From Polaribacter haliotis (GTDB taxonomy: Bacteria; Bacteroidota; Bacteroidia; Flavobacteriales; Flavobacteriaceae), in NCBI RefSeq assembly GCF_014784055.1, contig NZ_CP061813.1, positions 1,265,501-1,329,500 on the forward strand: a DNA stretch of 64,000 bases, read 5' to 3'. The notes beneath the pieces were generated by a model, which saw nothing but the letters and a program-made list of their open reading frames with translations, was not told the DNA's origin and made no database searches. The stretch's first letter is position 1. Every line of letters begins with the position of its first letter. Of this stretch, positions 19,025 through 27,370 are shown in pieces. The translations under genes were made by a program, and so were the position numbers.

Positions 19025-19744
19025 ATGTTTGCTATTTTAAAAAAAGAATTCAACTCGTTTTTTGCTTCTCCAATCGCCTACTTAGTGATCGGAGTTTTTT
19101 TGCTGATAAATGGGTTATTTCTTTGGATTTTTAAAGACGATTTTAATATTTTAAATGCTGGTTTTGCAGATGTAAATCCGTTTTTTTATTTAGCTCCTTG
19201 GGTATTTTTATTTTTGATTCCTGCAATTACTATGAAAAGTTTTGCAGATGAATTCAGCAATGGAACCATCGAACTTTTAAAAACAAAACCACTTTCCGAT
19301 TGGCAAATTGTAATGGGCAAATTTTGGGCTTCACTCCTATTGGTTGTTATTGCTCTAATTCCTACTTTAACGTATGTTTATACGGTTTATCAATTAGGAA
19401 GTCCTGTTGGAAATCTCGATTTCGGAAGCACCATTGGTTCTTACATTGGGTTACTTTTTTTTGCATCCACATATACTGCTATAGGTTTGTTTACCTCAAC
19501 GATTTCTAAAAACCAAATTGTGGCTTTTATCTTAGGCGTTTTAATTTCGTTCTTATTGTTTTATGGTTTTGATTCCATTTCTAATTCTTTTGGAAGTAAT
19601 TCTTTAACTATTAAAAAACTCGGAATTAACGAACATTTTAAAAGTATTTCACGAGGCGTAATTGATACAAGAGATATCATCTATTTTTTAAGTATTACTT
19701 TTTTCTTTTTATTCATTACTAAAACAAGATTAGACAATGAATAA
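19025..19744 (+). CDS. gldF: Gliding motility ABC transporter permease GldF
   Basis: 239-aa ABC-2 type permease with about six membrane helices. The conserved start reads MFAILKKEFNSFF and SPIAYLVIGVFLLINGLFLW follows. In Flavobacterium johnsoniae GldA-GldF-GldG form an ABC transporter first implicated in gliding. Its identity rests on sequence type plus an 8-base overlap with gldG; the ATPase gldA is elsewhere. Confidence 0.92.
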   Translation: MFAILKKEFNSFFASPIAYLVIGVFLLINGLFLWIFKDDFNILNAGFADVNPFFYLAPWVFLFLIPAITMKSFADEFSNGTIELLKTKPLSDWQIVMGKFWASLLLVVIALIPTLTYVYTVYQLGSPVGNLDFGSTIGSYIGLLFFASTYTAIGLFTSTISKNQIVAFILGVLISFLLFYGFDSISNSFGSNSLTIKKLGINEHFKSISRGVIDTRDIIYFLSITFFFLFITKTRLDNE

Positions 19745-21380
19745 AAACATAAAATACATCGCATTTTTAATTGTTGGTTTGGTTGTTTTAAACATTGCAA
19801 ATCAATCTTTTTACAAACGTTTCGATTTAACTGCAGACCAACGTTACACACTTTCGGAAACAACAAACAATATAATTTCTAATGTTGATAGAAACTTATT
19901 TATAACGGTTTATTTGGAAGGAGAATTTCCTTCAGAATTTAAAAGACTACAAGTTGAAACGCGACAATATTTAGAAGAATTGGCTTCTGAAAATTCATTG
20001 ATACAAATCAATTTCGAAAATCCTGATGACCAAAGAGAGGCTTTAATCAAAAAAAGAATGATGCCAAGCCAATTAACGGTTGAAGAAGATGGCAAACTTT
20101 CGGAAGCAATTATTTTTCCTTGGGCTGCACTTTCTTATGGTAAAAAAACAACCATTGTTTCTTTGTTACCAAACGCAATTATGGCTTCGCAAGAAGCACA
20201 ATTGACAAAAGCAATCGAGAATTTAGAATATAGTTTTTCGAATGCAATTAATTCTATATCAAGAAATAATGAGAAAAAAATAGGGATTATCACTGGAAAT
20301 GGAGAGTTGGAAGATATTTACCAATATAGTTTTTTAAGTGAAGTGGCTAAAAAATATCGTTTAGCGAAATTTACTTTGGATTCTGTGGCTATAAATCCGC
20401 AACAAACTTTGCAAGATTTAACAGGTTTAGATTTGGCAATTATTGCAAAACCAACTCAGAAATTTTCTGAGAATGAAAAATTTGTTTTAGATCAATTTAT
20501 TGCAAATGGAGGAAAAACTTTGTGGATGATAGACAATGTGCAAGCAGACCAAGACAGTTTATTTAATGGTGGAAAAATGCTAGCATACCCAAGAGATTTA
20601 AACTTAACAGACTTGTTTTTCTCTTACGGAATTCGTGTAAACACAACATTGATAAAAGATTTATACGCATCAAAAATTCCTTTAGCAACTGGCGCAAGTG
20701 GAAATCAACCTCAGTTTCAAAATTTAGATTGGTATTTTCATCCCTTGGTTGGAGGAAACCCAAATAATCCAATTACCAAAAACATATCTCCAGTAAGGTT
20801 ACAATTTGCAAACCAAATTGATACACTTAAAAACAACATCAAAAAAACACCTTTGTTAGTTAGTTCTGTTCTCACTCAAAAAGTAGGAACTCCTACATTT
20901 ATTGAATTACAATCTATTGCTGAAGAAGTTGTAGAAACGGATTATAAAGATGGAAATCAATTATTTGCTGTTTTGTTGGAAGGGAATTTTAATTCAGCTT
21001 ATAAAAACAGAATAAAACCTTTTAAAACGCCACTTTATAAAGAGAATGCAACTAACAATAAAATGGTTTTTATTGCTGATGGTGATGTTGGGAAAAATCA
21101 GATTTTAAAAGGACAACCTTTCGATTTGGCAAGAGACAAATGGACAAACGAACAGTTTGGAAATAAAGATTTCTTACTAAATACAGTCGATTATTTATTA
21201 GACGATGCTGGTTTAATGAACTTAAGAAACAAGTCTTTAAATATTAGAATGTTAGACAAACAAAAAGCATTTAAAGAACGTACTTTTTGGCAATTTTTAA
21301 ATGTTGCTTTGCCTTTAATTTTGTTGTTCGGATTTGGGATTATTTTTAATTATTTGAGAAAAAAGAGGTATAGTAAATAG
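19737..21380 (+). CDS. gldG: Gliding motility ABC transporter component GldG
   Basis: 547-aa membrane-anchored protein with a helix at each end (about 7-24 and 520-540). Between them lies an extracytoplasmic ABC-type uncharacterised-transport domain (QSFYKRFDLTADQRYTLS at the start). It partners GldF, whose gene overlaps its start by 8 bases. The TAG stop codon is the first three bases of a TAGTGGT tandem repeat. Confidence 0.92.
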   Translation: MNKNIKYIAFLIVGLVVLNIANQSFYKRFDLTADQRYTLSETTNNIISNVDRNLFITVYLEGEFPSEFKRLQVETRQYLEELASENSLIQINFENPDDQREALIKKRMMPSQLTVEEDGKLSEAIIFPWAALSYGKKTTIVSLLPNAIMASQEAQLTKAIENLEYSFSNAINSISRNNEKKIGIITGNGELEDIYQYSFLSEVAKKYRLAKFTLDSVAINPQQTLQDLTGLDLAIIAKPTQKFSENEKFVLDQFIANGGKTLWMIDNVQADQDSLFNGGKMLAYPRDLNLTDLFFSYGIRVNTTLIKDLYASKIPLATGASGNQPQFQNLDWYFHPLVGGNPNNPITKNISPVRLQFANQIDTLKNNIKKTPLLVSSVLTQKVGTPTFIELQSIAEEVVETDYKDGNQLFAVLLEGNFNSAYKNRIKPFKTPLYKENATNNKMVFIADGDVGKNQILKGQPFDLARDKWTNEQFGNKDFLLNTVDYLLDDAGLMNLRNKSLNIRMLDKQKAFKERTFWQFLNVALPLILLFGFGIIFNYLRKKRYSK

Positions 21381-21494
21381 TGGTTAGTGGTTAGTGGTTA
21401 GTGGTTAGTGGTTAGTGGTTAGTGGTTAGTGGTTAGTGGTTAGTGGTTAGTGGTTAGTGGTTAGTGGTTAGTGGTTAGTGGTTAGTGGTTAGTG
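21378..21494. repeat. Heptanucleotide tandem repeat (TAGTGGT), about 16.7 copies
   Basis: Perfect array beginning at the TAG stop codon of gldG itself and running 117 bases. It is a second array of 7-bp units in this operon region, of different sequence from the one after mltG. No terminator was found after gldG. Confidence 0.97.
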
Positions 21495-21572
21495 AAAATA
21501 AAAAGTTCTCGATACAATTTTCTCAAAAAAATGGAAAATCACTAAAATTAGCAAATCCTGAAACTTTGAAAC

Positions 21573-22337
21573 TTAAATAGAAAGCAAATTATCATGAATA
21601 AACTCATACCCCAAAACATTCTCTAATTTACTTGAACTAATAATTTTCCATTCGTATTTTTCATTTTCCTCAAAAACTGGAGCTTCTAAACCTTTACTCA
21701 TTCTTGCATTTACGTAAAACTCTTCTCTTGTTGGATGATGTGTTGAGCACGCATTAAATGTTTCGTTCCAACAATTCTGATTGATAATTGTATGAATAAT
21801 CTCCATGCAATCTTCTCTGTGAATCATATTTACAAAACCTTTTGGTTGTGGGATTTTCTTTCCACCTTTAAACCAATTTGCTGGATGTCTTTGTCCCCCA
21901 AATAATCCTGCAAAACGAATTATTGTGGTTTCAAAAAACGTGTTTTCTTTGAATAAATTTTCAATTTCTACTAATGGATTGTTCTCTATAATTGCATCTT
22001 CTTCTGTCATTATTTTATTAATCCTTGGATATACAGAAGTAGAACTTATAAAAATTACTTTTTGGATAGTCGAATCTTGAATTTGAGAAATCAGGTTTTC
22101 AAAACCATCTACATCTTTAGAAGTGATTGCAATTATTAAAATATCAGAATTTAAAAAATCGTCAAACTCTTCGAATTCGGAGATATTTACCAAATAGGGT
22201 TCAATTCCAACAGACTCTAAATCAGTTATTTTTTCTTCTGAAGTTGTAGAACCTTTTACTGTAAAACCATCTTCCAAAAAAGAAACTGCTAATGGTTTTC
22301 CTAACCAACCACAACCTAAAATACTTATATTTTTCAA
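21573..22337 (-). CDS. NAD(P)-binding epimerase/SDR-like protein
   Basis: 254-aa Rossmann-fold protein. The nucleotide loop GCGWLGKPLA (8-17) resembles the YeeZ/SDR group. A FISSTSVYP strand (active Ser/Tyr region) and MIHREDCMEII follow. Substrate is unknown. The start is TTG at 22337; no ATG exists in the short spacer. It is downstream of the aquaporin gene on the same strand with a 32-base gap. Confidence 0.8.
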   Translation of the reverse strand: MKNISILGCGWLGKPLAVSFLEDGFTVKGSTTSEEKITDLESVGIEPYLVNISEFEEFDDFLNSDILIIAITSKDVDGFENLISQIQDSTIQKVIFISSTSVYPRINKIMTEEDAIIENNPLVEIENLFKENTFFETTIIRFAGLFGGQRHPANWFKGGKKIPQPKGFVNMIHREDCMEIIHTIINQNCWNETFNACSTHHPTREEFYVNARMSKGLEAPVFEENEKYEWKIISSSKLENVLGYEFIHDNLLSI

Positions 22338-22369
22338 TATTAATAATTTTTAAAATTCAATAATTAAAA

Positions 22370-23035
22370 TTAGCAGTTTGGAGTGTCGCAACAATTATCG
22401 TCCTTAATTAATTTACAAGATATAACTGCCAATATTGCTCCTAAAATTGGCGCTAAAATATACATCCAAAGATGTTGTAAATTCCCTGAAACTACATTTG
22501 GTGCAATTGAACGAGCAGGATTCATGGATGCATTTGTTATTGGGCCAGCAAACATTGCTTCTAATAAAACAACTGCTCCTACTGCAATTCCAGCAATAAT
22601 TCCCATTTCTTTACTTCCTGTGGAAACGTTTATAATTACAACCATTAAGAAAAAAGTAAGTAACAATTCCAATACAAAAGCACGCCAAACATCTACAGTT
22701 GGTATGGTTGCTCCAAGGTTTTCACTTGCTGGAAATAAAAACCATAAAATGAGACTTGCTAAAAATGCTCCTAAAATTTGAGCAACAATATATTTAGGAA
22801 CTTCTTTCCAAGAAAACTTTTTGGCATATGCAAAAGCGATGGTAACAGCAGGATTAAAATGTGCTCCAGAAGTTTCGCCAAAGGCATAAATCATAGCCAT
22901 AACTATTAAACCCCAAGTAATTGCAATTCCTACATGTGTAACTTCTCCACCAGTAACTTCGTTAATGGTCATTGCTCCTGTTCCACAGAAAATCATGGAA
23001 AATGTTCCTATAAATTCAGCGATGTATTTTTTCAT
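22370..23035 (-). CDS. Aquaporin Z-like MIP channel
   Basis: 221-aa six-helix channel for water or small neutral solutes. The two NPA boxes are GAHFNPAVT (N61-A63) and ASMNPARS (N172-A174). The C-terminal tail reads DDNCCDTPNC, three cysteines in ten residues, which is unusual and might bind metal or be modified; this is inference. A TATCTTTG -7 element lies 18 bases before the ATG. Confidence 0.9.
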   Translation of the reverse strand: MKKYIAEFIGTFSMIFCGTGAMTINEVTGGEVTHVGIAITWGLIVMAMIYAFGETSGAHFNPAVTIAFAYAKKFSWKEVPKYIVAQILGAFLASLILWFLFPASENLGATIPTVDVWRAFVLELLLTFFLMVVIINVSTGSKEMGIIAGIAVGAVVLLEAMFAGPITNASMNPARSIAPNVVSGNLQHLWMYILAPILGAILAVISCKLIKDDNCCDTPNC

Positions 23036-23052
23036 AATTTGTCTTAAAAACG

Positions 23053-23060
23053 CAAAGATA
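23053..23060 (-). promoter_or_regulatory. -7 element (TATCTTTG) of the aquaporin gene
   Basis: Exact TAnnTTTG match on the minus strand, 17 bases from the ATG. No TTG -33 box at the right distance. Confidence 0.4.
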
Positions 23061-23148
23061 CATACCTTAATTTAAGATTTTGTTAACATTTGCCGTTTTT
23101 TGAAGTCGTAATTTTGATGTTATTACTAACTAATTATAATAACGAATC

Positions 23149-24084
23149 ATGAAAAAAATTTCAATTAAATTTTTAAGTACACTTACTGTACTTACTTTGG
23201 TTTTCTTTACAAGTTGTCAAAATAAAGAAACAAAAGAAGAAACTCCAAAGGTGGAGACTAAAGAAGAAACCAAACCTGCTCCTGCTGCAAGAATTGCGGC
23301 TCCTGCACCAAGTCCGTTTTCGACTTTAGAGCAAAAAGTAGGTTTAACTGATGTTACTGTAGAATATTCTAGACCAAACATGAGAGGACGTACTATTTTT
23401 GGAGATTTAGTGCCTTATGGAAAAACTTGGAGAACAGGTGCCAACGCAAATACAAAAGTAACTTTTGGAACAGACGTTACTGTTAACGGAAAAAATGTTG
23501 AAAAAGGTACGTATGCATTATACACAGTTCCTAACCAAAAATCTTGGGACATTATGTTGTACAAAGATGCTGACAATTGGGGAAATCCAAAAGAATGGGA
23601 TGATGCAAAAGTTGTAGCAAGTGTTGCTGCAGACGTTGTAAAAATGCCAATGAAAATTGAAACATTTACAATTACATTAGACGATTTAACAAACAATTCT
23701 GGAGTAATTGGTATTCTTTGGGAAGATGTGTATGTAGGGCTACCAATTGAAGTTCCTACAAGTAAAATGGTAATGGCTTCTATTGACGAAGTAATGAAAG
23801 GTTCGCCAAATGCAAGAGCATATTACGATGCTGCTGTGTATTTAAAATCTGAAAATAAAGATATCGACAAAGCAGTTACTTGGGTAGACAAAGCTATTGA
23901 AATGTCTAAAGACGATCCTAAATTTTATATGTTAAGACAACAGTCTTTAATCCATGCAAAAGCAGGAAAAACAGCAACTGCAATTGCAGCTGCAAAACAA
24001 TCTTTAGAATTGGCTAAAAAAGCTGGTAATGACGATTATGTAAAAATGAACGAAGATTCTTTAAAAGAATGGGGAGCAAAATAA
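23149..24084 (+). CDS. DUF2911 domain lipoprotein
   Basis: 311 aa. A lipoprotein signal has the lipobox cysteine in FFTSCQNKE (near residue 24), followed by a Lys/Glu/Ala/Pro-rich linker. The DUF2911 domain (about 60-205) includes VEYSRPNMRGRTIFG and PYGKTWRTGAN. The C-terminal 80 residues look like two TPR-type helical hairpins. Function is unknown; the family is abundant in Bacteroidota. Monocistronic: it faces its own promoter region and ends in a UUCG-loop terminator. Confidence 0.88.
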   Translation: MKKISIKFLSTLTVLTLVFFTSCQNKETKEETPKVETKEETKPAPAARIAAPAPSPFSTLEQKVGLTDVTVEYSRPNMRGRTIFGDLVPYGKTWRTGANANTKVTFGTDVTVNGKNVEKGTYALYTVPNQKSWDIMLYKDADNWGNPKEWDDAKVVASVAADVVKMPMKIETFTITLDDLTNNSGVIGILWEDVYVGLPIEVPTSKMVMASIDEVMKGSPNARAYYDAAVYLKSENKDIDKAVTWVDKAIEMSKDDPKFYMLRQQSLIHAKAGKTATAIAAAKQSLELAKKAGNDDYVKMNEDSLKEWGAK

Positions 24085-24110
24085 ATTGATTTCCTTTCTT
24101 AAAATATTTA

Positions 24111-24143
24111 AAATCTCAAGTTTCGACTTGAGATTTTTTTTTT
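24111..24143 (+). terminator. Terminator with UUCG tetraloop after the DUF2911 gene
   Basis: 11-bp perfect stem (24111-24121 with 24126-24136), loop TTCG, then a T-run. Confidence 0.9.
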
Positions 24144-24165
24144 AATTTATGATAACTGAGTTTCG

Positions 24166-24480
24166 CTAGGAAGCTTTACAATCCTCAACTCCCCACTTAT
24201 CTAAACTTCTCAAAATACTTTCAAGTGATTTCCCTCTATCGCTTAAACTGTACTCCACTTTAGGAGGAACTACAGGAAATATTTTTCTAAAAATAAGACC
24301 ATCTTTTTCTAAATCTCTTACAGTTTGAGTAAACATTTTATTTGAAATACCCAGAATTTTCTTTTGTAATATTCCTGAACGTAAACCACCTTCTAACAAG
24401 TGAAACAGAACTAAAGGTTTCCATTTAGTCCCTATTAAATTCATGGTATAATTTAATGGACAACTATTTTCTTTATTCAA
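24166..24480 (-). CDS. HxlR family transcriptional regulator
   Basis: 104-aa winged-helix protein starting with the family pattern CPLNYTMNLIGTKWKPLVLFHL and SNKMFTQTVRDLEKDGLIFR, ending in SLDKWG. HxlR proteins often sense oxidants or aldehydes through the N-terminal cysteine (C7 here). The start is TTG at 24480. It is divergent from a VOC/glyoxalase gene with a 121-bp spacer holding a candidate operator, so it probably regulates that gene. Confidence 0.88.
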   Translation of the reverse strand: MNKENSCPLNYTMNLIGTKWKPLVLFHLLEGGLRSGILQKKILGISNKMFTQTVRDLEKDGLIFRKIFPVVPPKVEYSLSDRGKSLESILRSLDKWGVEDCKAS

Positions 24481-24524
24481 AATTTTATATTTATTATACT
24501 GATTTTCATTATTTTACTCGTTTT

Positions 24525-24583
24525 GGTAACTATACTACTTTTAAGTAAGTTATTGCCAACTAAGCAAATATAGATTAATTTTG
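24525..24583 (+). promoter_or_regulatory. Promoter and candidate HxlR operator of the VOC gene
   Basis: TTG (24553-24555), a 20-base spacer and TAATTTTG (24576-24583) form a good Bacteroidota promoter. An imperfect inverted repeat, GTAACTATACT...AAGTAAGTTAT (24526-24552), abuts the -33 element, a position suited to a repressor. Confidence 0.55.
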
Positions 24584-24601
24584 TAATCTAAAATATAAAT
24601 T

Positions 24602-25114
24602 ATGACAATTAATAAAAATTATCCAAAATCATTTTCACATATCGGAATAACAGTTCCAAATATAAAAGAAGCTGTAAAATTCTATTCAGAAGTAATGGGT
24701 TGGTACATAATTATGGAACCTTCAGTAGTTAAAAAAGAAAAAGAAACCGCTATTGGTCAAATGTGTATTGATGTTTTTGGGAATGACTGGAAAGAATTTG
24801 AAATTGCTCATTTAGCAACTTCAGATGGTATAGGAGTAGAATTATTTTCTTTTTCAAATGGAATTAAAGAAGCACCTGAATTCAATCCTTTTAATACTGG
24901 TCTATTTCACTTTTGTGTACAAGACCCAAATATTGAAGAACTTATAACAAAAATTTTGTCCTATGGAGGAAAACAAAGAATGCCAATAAGAGAATATTAC
25001 CCAAATGACAAGCCTTTTAAAATGTGTTATGTAGAAGATCCATTTGGAATTGTTTTTGAAATATATACACATAGTTATGAACTTACATATTCTTCTGGTG
25101 CTTATTCAAAATAG
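24602..25114 (+). CDS. VOC (glyoxalase/dioxygenase-fold) family protein
   Basis: 170-aa vicinal-oxygen-chelate protein with paired beta-alpha-beta modules. It starts with FSHIGITVPNIKEAVKFYSEVMGW and ends with VEDPFGIVFEIYTHSYE. Putative metal ligands are H18, H103 and E133-type residues. The substrate is unknown. Likely induced through the divergent HxlR regulator. Confidence 0.85.
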   Translation: MTINKNYPKSFSHIGITVPNIKEAVKFYSEVMGWYIIMEPSVVKKEKETAIGQMCIDVFGNDWKEFEIAHLATSDGIGVELFSFSNGIKEAPEFNPFNTGLFHFCVQDPNIEELITKILSYGGKQRMPIREYYPNDKPFKMCYVEDPFGIVFEIYTHSYELTYSSGAYSK

Positions 25115-25155
25115 CGTACTTAATTACTCAAATATATAGAAATACTCAAACGAAA

Positions 25156-25180
25156 AAATCCCAAGCAAAGCTTGGGATTT
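25156..25180 (-). terminator. Bidirectional terminator between the VOC and redoxin genes
   Basis: 11-bp stem AAATCCCAAGC/GCTTGGGATTT, 3-base loop; U-run on the minus strand after the redoxin gene at 25206. Confidence 0.85.
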
Positions 25181-25205
25181 AGTATATTTCAAAAAAGAAA
25201 AAACT

Positions 25206-25814
25206 CTACTGCACTTTAATAGAACAACCAATAGCTCTCGTCTCAGTTTTTTCTACTTTTTTTCCAGCTAATAAAGCATCCACAGCATTTTCTACATATT
25301 TTTCTGTAACAGAATCTTCATCTCTAGAACTGTTATCAATCGCTCCAATATATTGTACTTTCATATCTTTTTTAGTAACGATATAAACATGTGGTGTTTT
25401 TGTGGCTCCGAATTTTGGATACACTTTTTGTCCATCATCAAATAAATACGGAAATGTAAATCCTTTTTCGTCTGCTCTTACTTTCATTTTCTCGAAACTA
25501 TCTCCAGAAACTGCTACAGGATCATTTGGGTTAATGGCAATTACAGGAAAACCTGCCTTTTTATATTTTTGGTCTAAAGAGATAATTCTATCTTCATTTG
25601 CCACAGAATAAGGGCAAGTATTACAGGTAAATATGATAATAAAACCTTTCGCAGAAGAATAATCTGATAAAGAAACTATTTTATTATCGATATTTTTTAG
25701 GCTAAAATCTTCAATTTTATCTCCGACTTTATAACCGTCTTTCTTGTCTGTTTTTAGGGTAAATGCAGTCAATGCAAATACACAGATTATTAATATTACT
25801 TTTGTAAATTTCAT
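25206..25814 (-). CDS. Periplasmic AhpC/TSA-type redoxin (thioredoxin fold)
   Basis: 202 aa with a signal peptide (1-20). The redoxin domain has a C64-N-T-C67 active site (FTCNTCPYS) and a cis-Pro-bearing ATKTPHVYIV strand. It is probably a thiol-disulfide exchange protein or peroxide-handling redoxin. It is the second gene after the TlpA-like lipoprotein with a 3-base gap, so the two form a periplasmic thiol-redox operon. A GTTAA box pair stands in front of that operon. Confidence 0.85.
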   Translation of the reverse strand: MKFTKVILIICVFALTAFTLKTDKKDGYKVGDKIEDFSLKNIDNKIVSLSDYSSAKGFIIIFTCNTCPYSVANEDRIISLDQKYKKAGFPVIAINPNDPVAVSGDSFEKMKVRADEKGFTFPYLFDDGQKVYPKFGATKTPHVYIVTKKDMKVQYIGAIDNSSRDEDSVTEKYVENAVDALLAGKKVEKTETRAIGCSIKVQ

Positions 25815-25817
25815 TTT

Positions 25818-26354
25818 CTAAGGATTTAAAAAGGTTTGTACTTCTTTCTCTAAAGTGTCGTATTCAAAAGATTGTTCGTAAAACATTCTTTTATTTTTAT
25901 TATATATTAAAGTTGCTGGAATGGCTCCAGACCAATTTTTGTCAATTGCTTTTATCCAAACATCTTCGTTAATATCGTCTAATAAAATAACTTCCGATTG
26001 TAAATTTTTCTTCTGAATAAAAGGAATCAGTTTTTTATCTACCTGTTTTGGGAAATCTAAACTCACTAAAATAACTTCTACATTTTTATTAGCATATTCT
26101 TTTCCTAACTTTTCGAAAGATGGCAATTCTTTTACACAAGGTCCACACCAAGTTGCCCAGAAATTTATAACGTAAATTTTATCGTCATTTTTTTCTAACA
26201 AAGGTTTTAGTTCGTTGTAAGAATAGGATTTTACTGTCGTTTTGTTTTCTTGAACAACAGCTTCCTTTTTCACTTCTTTTTCTGTTACTTTTTCTTTTTT
26301 ACAAGAAAATGATACTGTTACTAAAAGTCCAATAAATAATGCTTTCCACTTCAT
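25818..26354 (-). CDS. TlpA-like disulfide reductase lipoprotein
   Basis: 178-aa lipoprotein (lipobox cysteine C18 in VSFSCKKEK). After a charged linker comes a thioredoxin fold with the canonical active site WCGPC (C70, C73) and the SGAIPATLIYN cis-Pro loop. TlpA proteins keep periplasmic thiols reduced, for example for cytochrome maturation. First gene of a pair with the redoxin. The upstream region holds GTTAAG-N5-GTTAAA (26409-26393). Confidence 0.9.
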   Translation of the reverse strand: MKWKALFIGLLVTVSFSCKKEKVTEKEVKKEAVVQENKTTVKSYSYNELKPLLEKNDDKIYVINFWATWCGPCVKELPSFEKLGKEYANKNVEVILVSLDFPKQVDKKLIPFIQKKNLQSEVILLDDINEDVWIKAIDKNWSGAIPATLIYNKNKRMFYEQSFEYDTLEKEVQTFLNP

Positions 26355-26392
26355 GTTTTAAAATTAATCATAAATAAAATAGGTTGTTAGTA

Positions 26393-26409
26393 TTTAACGC
26401 ATTCTTAAC
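26393..26409 (-). promoter_or_regulatory. GTTAA-N6-GTTAA box upstream of the TlpA-redoxin pair
   Basis: On the minus strand, GTTAAG (26409-26404) and GTTAAA (26398-26393) start 11 bases apart, 38 bases upstream of the ATG. Same orientation and spacing as the degQ array. Confidence 0.45.
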
Positions 26410-26414
26410 AAAAA

Positions 26415-26441
26415 AAGCTTCAAAAATAAATTTTGAAGCTT
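26415..26441 (-). terminator. Terminator of the S1/P1 nuclease gene
   Basis: 11-bp stem AAGCTTCAAAA/TTTTGAAGCTT with a 5-base loop and a U-run on the minus strand, 23 bases after the stop codon. Confidence 0.8.
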
Positions 26442-26464
26442 TTAAATATTGTATTAAAAACTGA

Positions 26465-27247
26465 TTAACAAAAAATATCGTTCAATATTTTTGCCAAACG
26501 AATTCCTCCTATTTGTAGTTGATTTCTAACGGTTCCAAAATGGTCGTAAGAATATTTGTAGCGCAAGTTCTCTCCTACTTTAACAGACTTGTAAATTTCT
26601 TTGGTTAGTTCGTGCACTTCATTTACCCAATCTTCAATAGTTCCTTTTTCAATGGCTTCTATTTGTTTTTTAGATAAATATTTTGCGTTATCTGCCAACT
26701 CTAAATAACTCATATTCCATTCTTCAATCATTTTTGTGTCCCAAACTGCGTGTAAGTTTGTTCCATTTCCAAACCACTGAACCTGTATTGTATTGCCTCC
26801 TTTATCTTCTCTTTGACCAATATGCATTGGCTGATGCAAGTCTCCAATAAAATGAACCAACATTTTTAAATAGAAAACTTTGTCTGCTTCCGAGCTATTT
26901 TTGTTTTTTAAAACTGCGATACTTTTTTTAATCCCTGTAACCAAATCTCCTTCTGGATTCTTTTCTGCTTCTGCATATGTTTGGTCTAAATTCATATTTA
27001 CATAATGCCAAGGATAAAATTCGTTATATTTTCTGTCGGATTTTATTTCGTCTGCAAATGTAGATACGAATGCCAAACTTTGCCCTTTTAACAATTTATC
27101 TATTTTCTTTTTTGCTCTGCGATTTAAATGATTTTCAGCAATTTTCCCTGTAGCTCTATGTCCATTTTGCCCCCAAAAGAGAGTTTCTTCTTTTGCAGAT
27201 TTCGAAAAGAAAAGGAAAGATAAAAGAATAATTATTTTAAGCTTCAT
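26465..27247 (-). CDS. S1/P1-type zinc-dependent nuclease
   Basis: 260-aa secreted single-strand nuclease/3'-nucleotidase family member. A signal sequence precedes LFWGQNGHRATG; W25 would be at or near the mature N-terminus that supplies a zinc ligand. Further ligands are H30, D66, H81 (PWHY) and the cluster H132, D136, H138, H142 (HFIGDLHQPMH). Likely scavenges extracellular nucleic acid for phosphate or nucleosides. Stand-alone gene. Confidence 0.93.
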   Translation of the reverse strand: MKLKIIILLSFLFFSKSAKEETLFWGQNGHRATGKIAENHLNRRAKKKIDKLLKGQSLAFVSTFADEIKSDRKYNEFYPWHYVNMNLDQTYAEAEKNPEGDLVTGIKKSIAVLKNKNSSEADKVFYLKMLVHFIGDLHQPMHIGQREDKGGNTIQVQWFGNGTNLHAVWDTKMIEEWNMSYLELADNAKYLSKKQIEAIEKGTIEDWVNEVHELTKEIYKSVKVGENLRYKYSYDHFGTVRNQLQIGGIRLAKILNDIFC

Positions 27248-27370
27248 TTATAGGAATATTTATAATTCTGTGCGAAGTTATAAAAATAAATAGCATAATT
27301 ATTTGGAAATATCAAAAATTTATTCATATCTTTATGATATCAAATTAACATCACTTTAAATCAACAACTC

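Noticed and set aside
18579..21494. CRISPR array
   Set aside because: The units are contiguous 7-bp tandem repeats without spacers, and no cas genes are near.
27346..27363. Further GTTAA-type box before the SPFH gene (ATTAAC-N5-TTTAAA)
   Set aside because: Wrong orientation relative to the gene, imperfect, and only about 10 bases from the start codon.
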